Positions 53,462 through 64,000 of a stretch of 64,000 bases of DNA are shown here, in pieces (the stretch's first letter is position 1; each line of letters starts with the position of its first letter). Where the stretch lies: NCBI RefSeq assembly GCF_050436995.1, contig NC_134757.1, forward strand, positions 9,002,501 through 9,066,500. The letters are read 5' to 3'. The notes below the pieces were generated by a model, which had not been told where the DNA came from, made no database searches, and saw only the letters and a program-made list of their open reading frames with translations. The position numbers and the translations under genes were made by a program. This DNA comes from Anticarsia gemmatalis. Taxonomy: Eukaryota; Arthropoda; Insecta; Lepidoptera; Erebidae.

Positions 53462-55663
53462 ATGTACGTCAGGCTGGCCCGGCCCCATGGAATTTAATAA
53501 TGAGATTGTTATCAATCCAATGTACCCGGGTATACTAATATATGTAACACCTTCATTTTCAATGTAACTCTTTTTAAAAGAAATTACGTGCACTTCTTAG
53601 TGGCCGGGCCAGCCTGACGTTTTCAGCCCGGCCACCTTGTTTCACACTAATCTACAAAAAATACTGGCAATATTGTGCTACAGATGAAATGTACCCTATA
53701 ATTTATGCATATGTAACACAAAATCGAATCCTAAAATGCAATAGCATACGAAATATTAGCGGTTGCAGGTGGCCGGGCTGAAATTATTTCGTTAATATAA
53801 AACAGTAAAACTGCAACACCTACCAAAAACTAATACCAGTACATAATGAGATATAGAGATATAGAATACATGTAACGCTTTCATTTTAAATTATAATACA
53901 TATTTAGAAAGAATAATCACTTGAAATTATATTTCAGCCCGGCCACCTAAAAGCGGTAATATTCCCTAAAATCTTATGCCAATTTGTACAGTAAAACCTG
54001 ATACAGCTATGAAATGAAAGTTACATTCGTTTCGTTTTAGTCGTATACCTTTAACCCTTCTGTTTGACTAGATGATCAAAATCTGAGAAACTTGCCGAAG
54101 AGTGACTATCATTTATTAACTAATTTCAGGACATTTGGTTTGTTGAGTGAAACAAAATTGGTAATTGTCATATTTTTTTAATAATCATTTTTGAAATTAG
54201 TTAGACAACATTTGTACTTATATTAATTAGGTACTATAACAATTGTTAATTATAAATAATGTAAAAAAAGGTTACACATTGATAATAACACAGTATCAAA
54301 AAAATATAGTAATATCAATATTACCTTAACATCGAACATTCATTCATTCAGAATATTAGAAGATAATTTTTGGTTAAATACTTATTATACCTTGGTAAAA
54401 AATCACAGATTTTCATAATGATTTTTACATCAACTTTGAATTTAAAGTTTTGAAAACTTTCAATTAAAATTATGCTAATATAATTATTACAACAATTCTT
54501 AAATAAAGAGAGAACCATAGTTCTTTCAGTGCCAGCTAATGGAAATATAGCTATGTAGTATCTATAATTTAACATAATATTAAAATCACAGCTAAAAATC
54601 ACAATGTTAACTTGTATAATTAAACGTATGCTAATATAATAATCATTGCTAGCCTATATCTGGCATTTGTACTATAAGTATTTTGACTAATTCAAATTTG
54701 AATTATGAAAATCTGTGATTTTTTACCAAGGTATAATAAGTATTTAACCAAAAATTATCTTCTAATATTCTGAATGAATGAATGTTCGATGTTAAGGTAA
54801 TATTGATATTACTATAATTTTTTGATAACTGTGTTATTATCAATGTGTAACCTTTTTTTACATTATTTATAATTAACAATTGTTATAGTACCTAATTAAT
54901 ATAAGTACAAATGTTGTCTAACTAATTTCAAAAATGATTATTAAAAAAATATGACAATTACCAATTTTGTTTCACTCAACAAACCAAATGTCCTGAAATT
55001 AGTTAATAATTAATGATAGTCACTCTTCGGCAAGTTTCTCAGATTTTGATCATCTAGTCAAACAGAAGGGTTAAAGGTATACGACTAAAACGAAACGAAT
55101 GTAACTTTCATTTCATAGCTGTATCAGGTTTTACTGTACAAATTGGCATAAGATTTTAGGGAATATTACCGCTTTTAGGTGGCCGGGCTGAAATATAATT
55201 TCAAGTGATTATTCTTTCTAAATATGTATTATAATTTAAAATGAAAGCGTTACATGTATTCTATATCTCTATATCTCATTATGTACTGGTATTAGTTTTT
55301 GGTAGGTGTTGCAGTTTTACTGTTTTATATTAACGAAATAATTTCAGCCCGGCCACCTGCAACCGCTAATATTTCGTATGCTATTGCATTTTAGGATTCG
55401 ATTTTGTGTTACATATGCATAAATTATAGGGTACATTTCATCTGTAGCACAATATCGCCAGTATTTTTTGTAGATTAGTGGGAAACAAGGTGGCCGGGCT
55501 GAAAACGTCAGGCTGGCCCGGCCACTAAGAAGTGCACGTAATTTCTTTTAAAAAGAGTTACATTGAAAATGAAGGTGTTACATATATTAGTATACCCGGG
55601 TACATTGGATTGATAACAATCTCATTATTAAATTCCATGGGGCCGGGCCAGCCTGACGTACAT
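53462..55663. mobile_element. 2.2-kb foldback transposon with about 960-bp inverted arms
   Basis: The left arm (53462-54419) and right arm (54702-55663) are near-identical inverted copies around a 282-bp AT-rich centre. They differ only by scattered substitutions and small indels. The element is flanked by an exact 8-bp direct repeat CTTACCTA (53454-53461 and 55664-55671), the mark of a transposition. Each arm carries five GC-rich motifs in otherwise AT-rich DNA. Outermost is CGTCAGGCTGGCCCGGCC (53467) with its inverse at 53602, then CAGCCCGGCCACC at 53624, its inverse at 53768, and a direct copy at 53935. The right arm mirrors these at 55178, 55345, 55489, 55506 and 55641. No transposase frame is present, so it must be mobilised in trans. 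The 8-bp duplication fits hAT, P, Merlin or Mutator-like groups; the ends do not let me choose. Confidence 0.85.
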
Positions 55664-55671
55664 CTTACCTA
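55664..55671. repeat. Target-site duplication, right copy (CTTACCTA)
   Basis: Exact partner of 53454-53461, abutting the right end of the foldback element. Confidence 0.8.
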
Positions 55672-57581
55672 TATTATTAATTTAAAGGTATCTACTGTGG
55701 ACCTTTTAATGTAAAAATAAATTGTATAATTTATTAGATTCCCACTGCTAGCTAAAGATATCCTAATAATAATATGCTGGCGGAATGAGAGAGGACAGAC
55801 TTTTAATCCCCGGAACAACTGTTTCGAAGAACTAACAGTACGTAAGATTTTGTCACGATAATTTCTATCGCCCTTTGATCAAGTTACAATAATATGCTCA
55901 CTACTAAGTCATTCAAGCGTCTGAAGTATTAAAATGATACCGTATGTAAACATTAAATAAAACACATCTTATCACCTCGTATCGACACATGAACTTTAAG
56001 CATAGAATTATACCTAGATACCTATCATGTACAATTTATATGTAAATATCTTGTTATATAAATGCGCATTAAAGTTAACATGATTAATCATCGAGAACGC
56101 CAACTAGGTCCGAATGCATCTTGATAATTATAAACTAAGCTAGGTGTGAGAAGCTCAGTTATATCGTATTACTTAGAAACATAATGCAAAAACAAAAGTA
56201 TGTTTGTTTGTTATGCTCTCATGACTGAAACATTGAACTGATGTTGATGAAATATTGGATAAAGATAGTTGAAGATCCAGGATCAGTATTAAGTAGCCGA
56301 CTTCGATTAGGAAAGTTAAATAGAGCACTGGACTCGACGATTTGAAAAAGCACCGTTTTCCGATGGTATGAGTATTTTAAGGAACCAGTTCAACAATCAA
56401 TATCTACCATTAATTGCTTTAACCAATTCTTACAATTTTTGGAATACATAGATAATAATATTAGCCTAATGTAAGTGATTTAATATTTATTCGTACCTAC
56501 TTTTGGTTCGCACAATAGATTGCTGATAGCACAAGTTTGAACACCTCTGCTCTAATAGACAGTTTCGCAAAATTTCCAAAGTGCAAAGTTGAATCGCGTG
56601 GCAGACCCAAAAGCGATGTTTGTCATTGTGAATAGACTTTTTGATATTCATGGAAGTTTGTAATTCTTCTAACAGTTAGGAAATTGGTGAATATAGTGTA
56701 CTTTATCTGTAAGTCCTGGGGCCACCACTTAGAAACAAGCATCAGTTGGCTTATCAGAATCAGAATTTTACGGCTGTTTTCATACATTAAAGAACCGTTT
56801 CTTTCAAATCATCTTTCGATCAGGTTATTCCACACGTATCACCGTGAAACCGAACCTAATAAGTAGGTATACTAATTTTAAACACGCAATGATTGGCGAG
56901 AAAACCAACAAAAACATAAATCCTTACATTTTTGTTATAGCATAGTTGTCGTAGAAATAGGCACCGCCCAAATACACTTTTAATTATTGCCATGAAGAGA
57001 TGAATTTATTTATATCAATGATGAGACAATTTAATTATAGTGCTTTTTAGACATCTCATTTTTCATATAAAAATAATGAATATCAAAAGGTTAAAAGTAA
57101 CAAATGTCGCTATACATTAATTAACATAAATGAAAGGGCAGAAACCCTATTAGGAAATGGTTAACAATGCAATATTTGGTCCATCCAATGTCCAAACGCG
57201 AGCAATTCCGCAATCCTTCCACTTACAGATTCAACAGAATTTGGTAAGCGTTGATTGCATATTCGGATGCTTTCAATATTTAGCTCCAACATGCTAATTA
57301 TTTTATTGACTATGTTTGTCAAATATTTAGACAAGTACGTGAAATCTCTAGCCTGTCTAATAATAACCTGTTTATTGATTTTGACAGTTAATACGCGTAA
57401 TATTATAATTTATTGACTATAGAATATTATTTAATACTAACACGTGTATCTTAGTATGTCAAGGGTTATTATATAACAACTTGTACGGTTAAGGACTTTT
57501 TTTGTTGTGCCGGCGTCATCTCGCGATTGAATGATCTTGACTTTAGATGTATAATTATTTTTTTGTTATGTGTGAGAAAAT
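55672..57581. other. No gene recognised
   Basis: AT-rich spacer. At about 56195-56295 a worn stretch (GTATGTTTGTTTGTTATGCT) resembles the 5' part of dispersed lepidopteran repeats, without ends. Confidence 0.45.
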
Positions 57582-57589
57582 ATGTGTAT

Positions 57590-58113
57590 TAGGGAATGCA
57601 ATCCCGACTCGAGATCGTCAACTCGAGATCCCTCGCGATCAGAAATATCAATCCCGCGGGATCCCGAGATTTTCGGGATCCCGTCTAGTTAGTAAAAATA
57701 ATACAATTCGAACGGCTTGTTTAATGTAATATTTGTGTGATAGTGTGGTGAATGCAATAAATTATTATTTGAAAGAAAATAAAAGCCTTTATTTTTCAAT
57801 ATTACTAACAACGTAAAATAATTAACAGGTGTAATAACATGAACATAATCAAAAAGGTAGGTGTAGCTCCAGGAGATCAAAATAAAAAGTAATCACATGG
57901 CATTTTGAAAGTAGCCTCTTAAAATACAAAGTGTATCAATAGTACGAGCTTCTAATCGGCATTAAATCTATTGCAATGTAGCCAGCTACTGAAAATGCCC
58001 TCTCCGACAATCCCGAACGGGATCTCGTCATATTATGCTTCGGGATTGATCCCGAAAAAATACACGGGATCTCGCGAGATCGGGATCCCGCGAGATCGGG
58101 ATTGCATTCACTA
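57590..58113. mobile_element. hAT-like MITE with ATCCCG subterminal repeats
   Basis: A 524-bp element with ends TAGGGAATGCAATCCCGA and, inverted, TAGTGAATGCAATCCCGA, flanked by the exact 8-bp duplication ATGTGTAT (57582-57589 and 58114-58121). Both termini carry clusters of palindromic GGGATCCCG/CTCGCGAG motifs (57601-57684, 58006-58103), probable transposase binding sites. The 8-bp duplication and TAGGG end fit the hAT superfamily. No coding capacity. Confidence 0.85.
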
Positions 58114-58511
58114 ATGTGTATACATATATGTGACCTGCCCATTCGGAAATTTTATTTACTTCTATTCCGTTAACAGTTTCTACTAAGTTAAGTTAGGTGT
58201 ATTGCTTCCATTCGTACTTTAGATCCTTTACACACACATTACTCATAAGTTGATTCGAGTAGTTACAATTCTTCTCTTCCATGAGAAAGTTGGACTTCTT
58301 AAAAGCATAAAATATTTCAGTTCTTAGAACCTTAAACCAATGAATCCTCATCCCGAGCTGACTTACAGGCAATCAATATGTAGTTCCTTCCTGATTCTTG
58401 ACCAAACATTAAGACGAAGACCGAGCCATTGCCTCTCAAAACAGTTCTGAATATTAGAACTTTGGAAGGTAACGTGTTAATCCAAAACAACAATTAAATA
58501 TCCAACAAGTT

Positions 58512-58517
58512 TTTATT
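58512..58517 (-). terminator. Polyadenylation signal of the distal cuticle gene
   Basis: AATAAA on the minus strand about 60 bp downstream of the TAA stop at 58579-58581. Confidence 0.6.
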
Positions 58518-58578
58518 GACTATACAAAAGTTGCACATTTAGTTAGTTTGTACTAGCTGATCAGGTCTGAGTGGTCAT

Positions 58579-61500
58579 TTAACCGAATTGGGGCTTGACT
58601 GCGGACTTGCCGTCGACTGGTGGGGGGTGGGCAGCGATGTAGGCAAGACTGCGAGCGATAGCCTCGGGGATGGGGTGAGCGACGGGGAGGTGAGCACCCT
58701 GGAGAACAAAAAAATACACGATTGTTAAAAAAATACGCGTGATGAATATCTGTGCTAAATATATTTCGACAAATGTCTGATAATCCCGCAACTGGATTGC
58801 TTAGTCATGCACTAGTAAAACTGCATCCATTTTTCTTGGCAATTATTTCAAAAATCAAACAGTATAATTACCACTCAAGAATATTTTCTATGCTGTCCAA
58901 TAAAAGGTTTCCTCTGATATCAAGTACCTTAATAACATCTAAGAAGCTCCTTTACTAGCTAATTACAAACATATCTATTAATAGCATCAATGATACGCTA
59001 TAAATAGAAATATCAATTAGTACCAGCAATCACGAGTACAACACTGAAAGTTCTTGTAATTGGGGAATATTGGCTACCAATTGAATTCATAAGGGAATTC
59101 TACTAATTGGTGCAGTTATCAATCAAAGTGAAGTTTGTCTCTGTTAGGAAATTGACTGGAACGTAAATCATTAGCTCCTTACATATTTCCAGCTACAAAT
59201 TTTATGGAGAGTGGAGTGATATTTGAAAGCAAGATGCACATTACAATCAAATCAGTAAATTCACTCTCTGTATCATTGACTATTATAAGTGTCAGCATTT
59301 GACTTAAATGAGTAAATGATTTGATTTTGATTTTTAATTTTGAATGAAATGGTGACATTAATCAAATTAATACCTTAGAAACCAATATATATACAGGTAA
59401 AAGTAGTATTATTTTCTTTTCGAATGCCATCTTTTCCATTTACTACGTTGTAGTGATAAGATCAAAGGTACTTTTACTTACCACGGGTTGGTAACCGTTC
59501 TCGTCAGCGGTGTAGGAGAGCTCTACGGGAACACCCTCGGGAGAGGTGTATTTGTAGTTACCAGAAACCTCCAGAGTGGGGTAGTCCTGAAATTAAATAA
59601 CACATGTATTTAGTACTAAAAAAATATGCAATATTAAACGTCTATTTTTCAATATTTCTGAGAGATTTCCTTAATATTTTTTCCCGTAAGAACTCTTCTC
59701 TCTCTTCTCCTAATAATAACAAATACAACACAAAAAGAATTAGATTTTTGAGGCTTTCTCTCAAAGAACAACAGAAAAAAGCATTGGGTGTGTGCAATTA
59801 GATGATGCGATTTAATGTCGCAAAAATGGCAATAGCGATCTGTCGTTTCAACATTTAGGGCTTATTTGTACACGTTACTTTCAGACAAATAAAATACATA
59901 CGACTTGAGAACATCCTCTTTTACATAATCTTACGTAATAAATAATATTATTATTTCTAATATTCTGTCATCTCTAACACGCGTCGATAACGTGACACAA
60001 ACAGGTTGGATTTATTTGACAGCGACAAGGTTGATCTTGTTTAATGATCAATATAATTTGAATACATTTTTGGTATTCCTTTTTGTCTATGCATTAGTTT
60101 AACATAAGGCTTGCTACATACGTATTCGGGTCGGCATGTTCGACTCAGCAGCATATTATCGAACAGCAATACCAACCCGAATCAATTACTGCACTTGTTC
60201 GGCTTGTGCCGATTGAGTAGTTCTTTCGGTCCGATCATCACAATCCGGTTTGGACGTCAAGCGGCATTTTTCCCTGAACATTCATCTATATTTATTCGAT
60301 TTTACCGCCCGGCTGGGCCGATTAATGCCGAACGGCATATGTGTGTAGCAAACCTAATATATTTAAAGACCTTGACACGTTGATTATTAAATCGTCATTT
60401 TGTCTAGACGGTGGCAGTCTTCAATCTTAGTACAAATATATATCCCTTCACTGAACAAGGCTGAGACAATGAACTTCATACTCTCATAAATATGAATTAT
60501 TGTTCATCATCTTTATTTCTGACATTAACATAAGATTTGATGATAGAATTATCTGTAAATTTAATTTTAAAAGCCTCGACCTTCTTGTCTCTTGCTTATC
60601 GCTAAAACTTATACAGTGCGTATCACATAAAATATAAAAGATAAGATAGAATACAAAAAAATAAGAAGAAAATATAAAAGATAAGAAGACTAGATAATTT
60701 ACCGAGCATATTTATCTACTATTGATTTTTCGTTATCGTTAAGCATTGTATTTTGAAATGTCCAAATTATAATTTGTAGTAAGTTTTGGCACGCTAATAA
60801 TATGGCTTTACGATTATATGGATAGAACTTCAAATTCTAGAAAAGCAGAAAACTAGAAATTTAAATAAATGTTATAAAAAAAATAGTTTTATAAAAATAT
60901 CTGTGACATTTAGCTAAAAATCATGCAATCATTAATGAAATAGTAAAAGAATAAAGGCTTTTTTTAAATTATATTGGGTTATTTTTAAAAAAATATATCT
61001 ATTTCTGCTTAATTTCTTTGTTTTTTTTTAAATATATACAATTCCTATTGAGTTACCTTTTTAAATAAAAAGTAAAAGTAAAGAAATCACCGAACATTCT
61101 TTTACCGTACACTCGCTTTAGTAAAACATTAACTCAAGAACAAGTTTATTAACCGTGGGAATCAATTCAAGTATGTGTGAAGAGTACTCTAAATACTTTA
61201 AACCAGTCTTGTGTAGACATGTCTCATTATTACATAATCGTTAATAGTACGAGTTGTTGTAACAGGTCCTTTTGTTTCCGTTTTATCTATACTAATATTA
61301 TAACCTATACTAATATTATAAAGCTGAAGAGTTTGTTTGTTTGATTGTTTGTTTGTTTGTTTGAACGCGCTAATCTCGGGAACTACTGGTCCGATTTGAA
61401 AAATTCTTTCAGTGTTAGATAGCCCATTTGTCGAAAAAGGTTATAGGCTATATATCATCACGCTACGACCAGTAGGAGCAGAGTACCAGTAAAAAATGTT

Positions 61501-62600
61501 ACACAAACGGGGAAAATCCCCATTCTCTCTTATGTGACGCAAGCGAAGTTGCGCGGGTCAGCTAGTTAATTATACAAGCTTATAAGGGAAGTTAGTGAAC
61601 GAAATTGACACAAAGTTTTATTCTAAAACTGTTTAGTCTTAATTCATGAATGCATTGAAGTGCAATTTTTTTTTGGTCGACAAGCAAATGTCTTACAAAT
61701 TCAATTATTTCAAATGCATGGTAATTGTCTAATACTACCAGTTTTACTTTTTATGCCGTTATTAAATGAAACATTAATCTGTATTATCGTTTAGGTACTG
61801 AAGCACGATTTTCTACAGCCGGTACTATTGAGAGTTTGACATTTGTAATGTACTGCAAAAATAGTTCTTACTTCACTCGTTAATCAGTTTAACATTCAAA
61901 ATTTCTCGATAGCTAGCTGGCTATCTATACTCGCTACTTCTGGTAGAGAATCGTAGCGTTGTTCTGTCAAATTCGTTAATAAAACCTTTATTTTTGACGA
62001 AAACTTATTTGCTGGCCGAATCTGTAAAATGATATTTTAACTTTTATTAAAAGTACTCACAGAGTTAGCGTTCTTCACTTGTCCGTTGGATTGAGCGTAG
62101 ATGCCGTTGGCGGTCTCATACGCGTACTGGAAAGCACCCTCGGGGGTGATGTCATAGTTGGACTTGACGATGGCAGCGTGGAAGTCATCATGGTTCAGAT
62201 GTTTAACATCGGCGGCGGCGCAAGCCAGAGCAACGGCGAAGACAGCGAAGAATTTCTGCAAGGAGATGATGATTTCTTTAACTTTTACTGTCAATTTTAC
62301 ACATTATAAATGTTCTGTCGGGAATTTTAATTGAAACTGTATTATGTCTCTTAAATTGATGACTATGCTTACACGTTCATAATGTTTTGCTTAAAACAAA
62401 ATCTTTAATAATCACAAATATTGGATCATCCTTTCTAGATAATTGGTATTAAAGCTTCTCAGCTAGAAAAATAAAAAATCCATCTCGAAAAGGATATAAA
62501 TAAAACTGAATCTATTAAGAAATATCAACTTTTTTACAAAACAAAATGTCTCACTTGCTAATTAATTACTATTTATTGCTTAAAAATAAATCCTTACCAT
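58579..62600 (-). CDS. RR-1 larval-type cuticle protein, 140 aa, four exons
   Basis: Spliced minus-strand gene for a secreted chitin-binding cuticle protein. Exons are 62598-62600 (ATG only), 62061-62255, 59482-59586 and 58579-58698; all junctions are GT-AG and phase 0. The signal peptide is residues 1-16 (MKFFAVFAVALACAAA), with Asp17 as the mature start. The RR-1 domain starts near residue 42 (FQYAYETANGIYAQSNGQV). It continues with LEVSGNYKYTSPEGVPVE and the textbook YTADENGYQPVGAHLPV, followed by PIPEAIARSLAYIAAHPPP and a short basic end (KSAVKPQFG). This copy is closer to the family consensus than the gene at 43181-44754. Intron 1 is 342 bp, intron 2 is 2474 bp and loaded with mobile elements, and intron 3 is 783 bp. 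It resembles larval cuticle proteins of the LCP-17 type in my memory, so no symbol is given. Confidence 0.94.
60108..60354. mobile_element. PIF/Harbinger-like MITE in intron 2 of the distal cuticle gene
   Basis: 247 bp, ends GGCTTGCTACATACGTAT and, inverted, GGTTTGCTACACACATAT, flanked by TAA on both sides (60105-60107, 60355-60357). A 3-bp TWA duplication with GG...CC ends suits PIF/Harbinger. Several CGGC/GCCG pairs lie inside. The open frame at 60111-60383 is incidental. Confidence 0.65.
61286..61565 (+). mobile_element. Non-autonomous Helitron-like element, copy 6, in a cuticle-gene intron
   Basis: Starts TCTATACTAATATTATAA and then repeats this start in tandem (second CTATACTAATATTATAAAG at about 61304-61322). 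It ends GCGCGGGTCAGCTAG before T. It lies in intron 2 of the distal cuticle gene, antisense to that gene. Confidence 0.72.
61795..61985 (+). repeat. Dispersed repeat, copy 2, in intron 2 of the distal cuticle gene
   Basis: Partner of 38928-39095, with matching blocks from AGTTTGACAT to GGTAGAGAATCG. It ends close to exon 2 of the cuticle gene (62061). Confidence 0.5.
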
Positions 62601-62632
62601 TTTGCTAGTGGGATGTCAACTTTTGTTTCGAT

Positions 62633-62665
62633 CTGACTGAAATATTTTATCAACGTCTTTATATA
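62633..62665 (-). promoter_or_regulatory. Core promoter of the distal cuticle gene
   Basis: Minus-strand TATATAAA (62658-62665) is followed about 27 bp later by a TCAGT arthropod initiator (62636-62640). The predicted start near 62638 leaves a 5' leader of about 38 nt before ATG at 62600, whose context is GCAAAATG. Confidence 0.7.
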
Positions 62666-64000
62666 CTAAACGTCCAGAATAAAGATGAGGTGGTTTTGTG
62701 TGTTTTAGAACCTCGATTTGTCAAAGATTAAAAATGTGAACTAGATTATGCACAGATGCAACTTTTGATGCATATATTATTTCGTCGAGGTTATATGCTT
62801 CTTGAATACAAACAAACATCTTTGATCTTCATCCGGTAATCTGTAGACAATTACAGAATTAAAATTACAATTTTACTGTATTTATCTATTGTTCTAATGG
62901 ACATCGTTTTAGTGATATACCTCCATCATCATACTTTTGTCGTTTCAAAATGAATTGTTATATCTAAATCATCATCGTACACCTAATATCAAGTTTTTCC
63001 TAATATTGTATTAATAAAATTAATTAGCTGTCTGCTTAATCTCGTGTATTAGGAAGTTTTGAGTTCATTAATTCGATTTATCCGCCATAATAATAAGCGA
63101 AGGCCTTACCTTTGACCTGTAACCTCTAAGTTTTTTACGTATGAGAGTAGTTTTTATTTTCAAAGTGCACATCAGTGCAAGACTACTGTTTAATATTGTA
63201 GCTAATATCATTGAAAATGTACATTATTTTTTTGGAGCGAGTGAGCAGTAATTGATTTTATTAAATTTTAGTAGGATAGACCATCAGCGCCTTTACCGTA
63301 GACTTACAGAAACTTGTAAGTAATACTAAATTCAAATTTAAACGGTTGGTAAAAAAAAACGTTTTTTAGCCATAAATTGACAACCGTTAATTACCGAATT
63401 GTGCTAGAATGTAAAAATATTTTTCATATAATTGTTCGTATCATTAAAAAGCCCAGTCCTTTTGAGACTAAACGTTTTTCTAGTAGTACAACCAGTCTTC
63501 CTAATTTCCTTAAATTGGATATCAATCTATGCTTGCGTCAAACATGGTTTTCCTAAAATAAAATATGCAAATTAAATAGGCATAAAGTCCTTGCCTAAAT
63601 GCTTACAATTTTGTCTACAAAGTCTCCTTCATTATCGATGTATATGGAATTATTTACTGCATAATTTGAAAAGGTTTTATCTGTTATTTATGCTAACTTT
63701 ATATCATCATGTCAATGTGTATTATATTTTAAAACATAAGGCGTATAAAGCCATCAAACATTCGACTGAAAAACTTTACTTTTTATTTTGCAGCAAACCC
63801 AGACTATCTTTTGTCGAATAACAACAGGAAAAGACCTAAGAAATCTTGTTTCCTTAGAACAGGTGTAAGATAATATTTTCATATATTTTCCTTCCCCATT
63901 TTATATACTGGTATCGATAGCTTTTTATTAGTTTTTTACTTAGCCAGATTTTCCTCAAACTTTACTAATGATTATTATTTTGACCTTGCCTAAGACAATT
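62666..64000. other. Upstream region of the distal cuticle gene
   Basis: AT-rich upstream DNA. No further cuticle exon or other gene is visible up to the window end. Confidence 0.5.

Noticed and set aside
53462..55663. Long inverted repeat as a sex-chromosome or gene-amplification palindrome
   Set aside because: The exact 8-bp duplication at the ends and the absence of genes in the arms favour a transposon.
62079..62309. Plus-strand frame opposite exon 2 of the distal cuticle gene
   Set aside because: Antisense shadow, glycine/valine-rich only because of the coding strand composition.

Overview
This is an AT-rich eukaryotic window, almost certainly from a lepidopteran (moth or butterfly). 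The evidence is two spliced genes for small RR-1 (Rebers-Riddiford) larval-type cuticle proteins, plus many short non-autonomous transposons of types I associate with Lepidoptera. No homology search was possible; species and exact gene names are not assigned.

Genes. Both recognisable host genes are on the minus strand in the right-hand third: a 134-residue cuticle protein (43181-44754) and a 140-residue cuticle protein (58579-62600). They share one architecture: four exons, all introns in phase 0, a first coding exon consisting only of ATG, a 16-residue signal peptide, an intron inside the chitin-binding RR-1 domain, and another directly after the GYQP motif. Each has a TATA box with an initiator about 28 bp downstream and an AATAAA signal after the stop. 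They look like tandem paralogues of a cuticle-protein cluster.

Mobile DNA. Positions 1-43000 contain no gene I can support. They hold Helitron-like elements (5'-TC ... hairpin-CTAG-3', inserted between A and T), a retroposed fragment with a 15-bp target duplication (5491-5674), a dead Tc1-type transposon with perfect 27-bp inverted ends (28292-29860) sitting inside an old Helitron copy, and the 5'-truncated tail of a non-LTR retrotransposon (40681-41369). Between the two cuticle genes lie a mariner-type MITE broken by a second insertion (47135-47501), two hAT-like MITEs (49253-49386 and 57590-58113), another intact-ended Helitron, and a 2.2-kb foldback element (53462-55663). The foldback has arms of about 960 bp, an exact 8-bp target duplication and ten copies of a GC-rich motif in alternating orientation. 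The 2.5-kb second intron of the distal cuticle gene carries a Harbinger-like MITE, a Helitron and a further dispersed repeat.

The foldback element is the best candidate for something undescribed. The remaining sequence is AT-rich and non-coding as far as can be read; no tRNA, rRNA or CRISPR array was recognised. Most short open frames are chance.
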